From: Pseudomonadota bacterium
Lineage (GTDB): Bacteria; Pseudomonadota; Gammaproteobacteria; Steroidobacterales; JBCBZW01
Assembly: GCA_039815145.1 (NCBI GenBank)
Contig: JBCBZW010000050.1
Location: forward strand, 1 to 33,658
Reading direction: 5' to 3'
Length of the DNA: 33,658 nt
The notes beneath the pieces are model-generated. The model saw only the letters and a list, made by a program, of their open reading frames with translations, searched no databases and was not told the DNA's origin. Shown one piece after another: positions 32,947 to 33,658 of the stretch. The stretch's first letter is position 1; each line of letters starts with the position of its first letter. The translations under genes were made by a program, and so were the position numbers.

Positions 32947-33657
32947 ATGAAGTTCCTCGCCGGCCTCACCCTGGCCGCCCTTACCGCCTTCACCGGCGCC
33001 GCCTGTGCTGACGAAGCACCCACCCGGCTCGCCCAGGCCCTGTTCCAGGAGGGCGTGCACTTCGAGCGCCTGCCCCAGGCGCAGCCGACCTCCAGCCCCG
33101 CAGGCACCGTCGAGGTCACCGAGTTCTTTATGTACAGCTGCCCGCATTGCTTCAGCTTCGAGCCGCACGTGGAGAACTGGCTGGAGAAAAAGCCTGCCAA
33201 CGTGAACTTCGTGCGCGTGCCGGCGAGCTTCAACCGCGTCGCCCAGCTGCACGCCCAGGCCTACTACGCCGCCGAGGCGCTCGGCGTGCTGGAAGATGTG
33301 CACGGGGAGTTCTTCCGCGAGTTCCACGTGCGCAAGAACCGCCTGATGACGGAGAAGGCCCTCACCGCGTTCTTCACCGATCAAGGCGTCGATAAGGCCG
33401 CTTTCGAGAAGGCCATGGCGTCCTTCCCGGTGGATGCGAAGCTGAAGAAGAGCGCCACCATGGCCCAGCGCTACCGCCTGCAGAGCGTGCCCTCGGTGTA
33501 CGTGAACGGTAAGTACCGCACGGACGCCACCATGGCGGGCAGCTACCCGAACCTGCTGCGCGTGATCGACTACCTCGTGGCCATCGAAGGCGCGAGTGAG
33601 ACCGAAGATGCGTCGGCCAGCGTCAGCGCGCCGGCCAGCAGCGACGGCCAGGGCTAA
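32947..33657 (+). CDS. dsbA: Periplasmic thiol:disulfide interchange protein DsbA
   Basis: Oxidase that introduces disulfides into exported proteins. The ATG at 32947 has an excellent Shine-Dalgarno (AGGGAGAAAG) and gives 236 residues; the upstream open frame from 32854 lacks support. Signal peptide about 1–21 (MKFLAGLTLAALTAFTGAAC). The active site is CPHC (Cys65–Cys68) in the context FFMYSCPHCFSFEPH, and the cis-Pro loop is the VPSVYVNGKY segment. A Ser/Ala/Glu-rich C-terminal tail (about 215–236) extends past the usual DsbA end. The stop TAA lies one base before the window end, so the gene is complete. It shares the window with LptM and diheme cytochromes, all of which relate to periplasmic thiol chemistry, though no operon link is shown. 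Confidence 0.95.
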   Translation: MKFLAGLTLAALTAFTGAACADEAPTRLAQALFQEGVHFERLPQAQPTSSPAGTVEVTEFFMYSCPHCFSFEPHVENWLEKKPANVNFVRVPASFNRVAQLHAQAYYAAEALGVLEDVHGEFFREFHVRKNRLMTEKALTAFFTDQGVDKAAFEKAMASFPVDAKLKKSATMAQRYRLQSVPSVYVNGKYRTDATMAGSYPNLLRVIDYLVAIEGASETEDASASVSAPASSDGQG

Positions 33658-33658
33658 C

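Noticed and set aside
1-33658. CRISPR arrays, tRNA/rRNA genes, insertion sequences, prophage or defence genes
   Set aside because: No regularly spaced repeats, no cloverleaf-like GGTTCGAATCC-type signatures, no transposase or integrase motifs and no composition breaks typical of islands were noticed.

Overview
The window looks like chromosomal DNA of a high-GC gammaproteobacterium. The evidence is gene content and order: polA–engB–cytochrome c4–dsbA, a TamA/TamB pair, an ydiI-type thioesterase next to lptM and lysA, the yadG/yadH ABC transporter, GspA/GspB, and NudC. Coding density is high and codons are strongly G/C-ended. No transposase, integrase, phage gene, tRNA, rRNA or CRISPR array was found. 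I cannot name a genus; the overall layout resembles the Pseudomonas-type arrangement more than the enteric one.

Layout, left to right. (1) 2–955: the 3' part of dinB (Pol IV), then a SprA-type putative metalloprotease. (2) 1869–6425: gspA (exeA) and gspB of the type II secretion assembly system, followed closely by a one-polypeptide fusion of a FakA-like DhaL kinase and a FakB-like DegV fatty-acid-binding domain. (3) 6457–8309: an exported gluzincin-type peptidase and a DUF488 protein. (4) 8401–11750: a three-gene unit for a periplasmic isoquinoline 1-oxidoreductase-like molybdenum enzyme (2Fe-2S subunit, Tat-exported Moco subunit, diheme cytochrome c). (5) 12123–14314: an exported M48 metallopeptidase translationally coupled to an exported protein of unknown function, closed by a hairpin between convergent genes. 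(6) 14365–16133, minus strand: yadH permease and a yadG ATPase gene interrupted by one in-frame TAG. (7) 16404–23601: nudC, an NRDE/TANGO2 protein, tamA and tamB in a tightly packed, mostly overlapping chain. (8) 23665–26467: an S9 peptidase and a convergent carboxylesterase. (9) 26612–31291: thioesterase, lptM, lysA and polA, the first three overlapping by one base each. (10) 31292–33657: a candidate small RNA with a strong terminator, engB (minus), cytochrome c4 and dsbA.

Functionally, much of the window serves the cell envelope: type II secretion assembly, TamAB, LptM, DsbA, several exported peptidases, and periplasmic electron transfer. DNA polymerases I and IV lie at opposite ends. Most genes are ordinary. 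The points that stand out are: a probable Spot 42/ErsA-positioned small RNA with a sigma-E-like promoter; a PolA whose 3'-5' proofreading site appears destroyed; a single nonsense codon in yadG; and the FakA–FakB fusion. I did not find a clearly novel multi-gene defence or mobile system.
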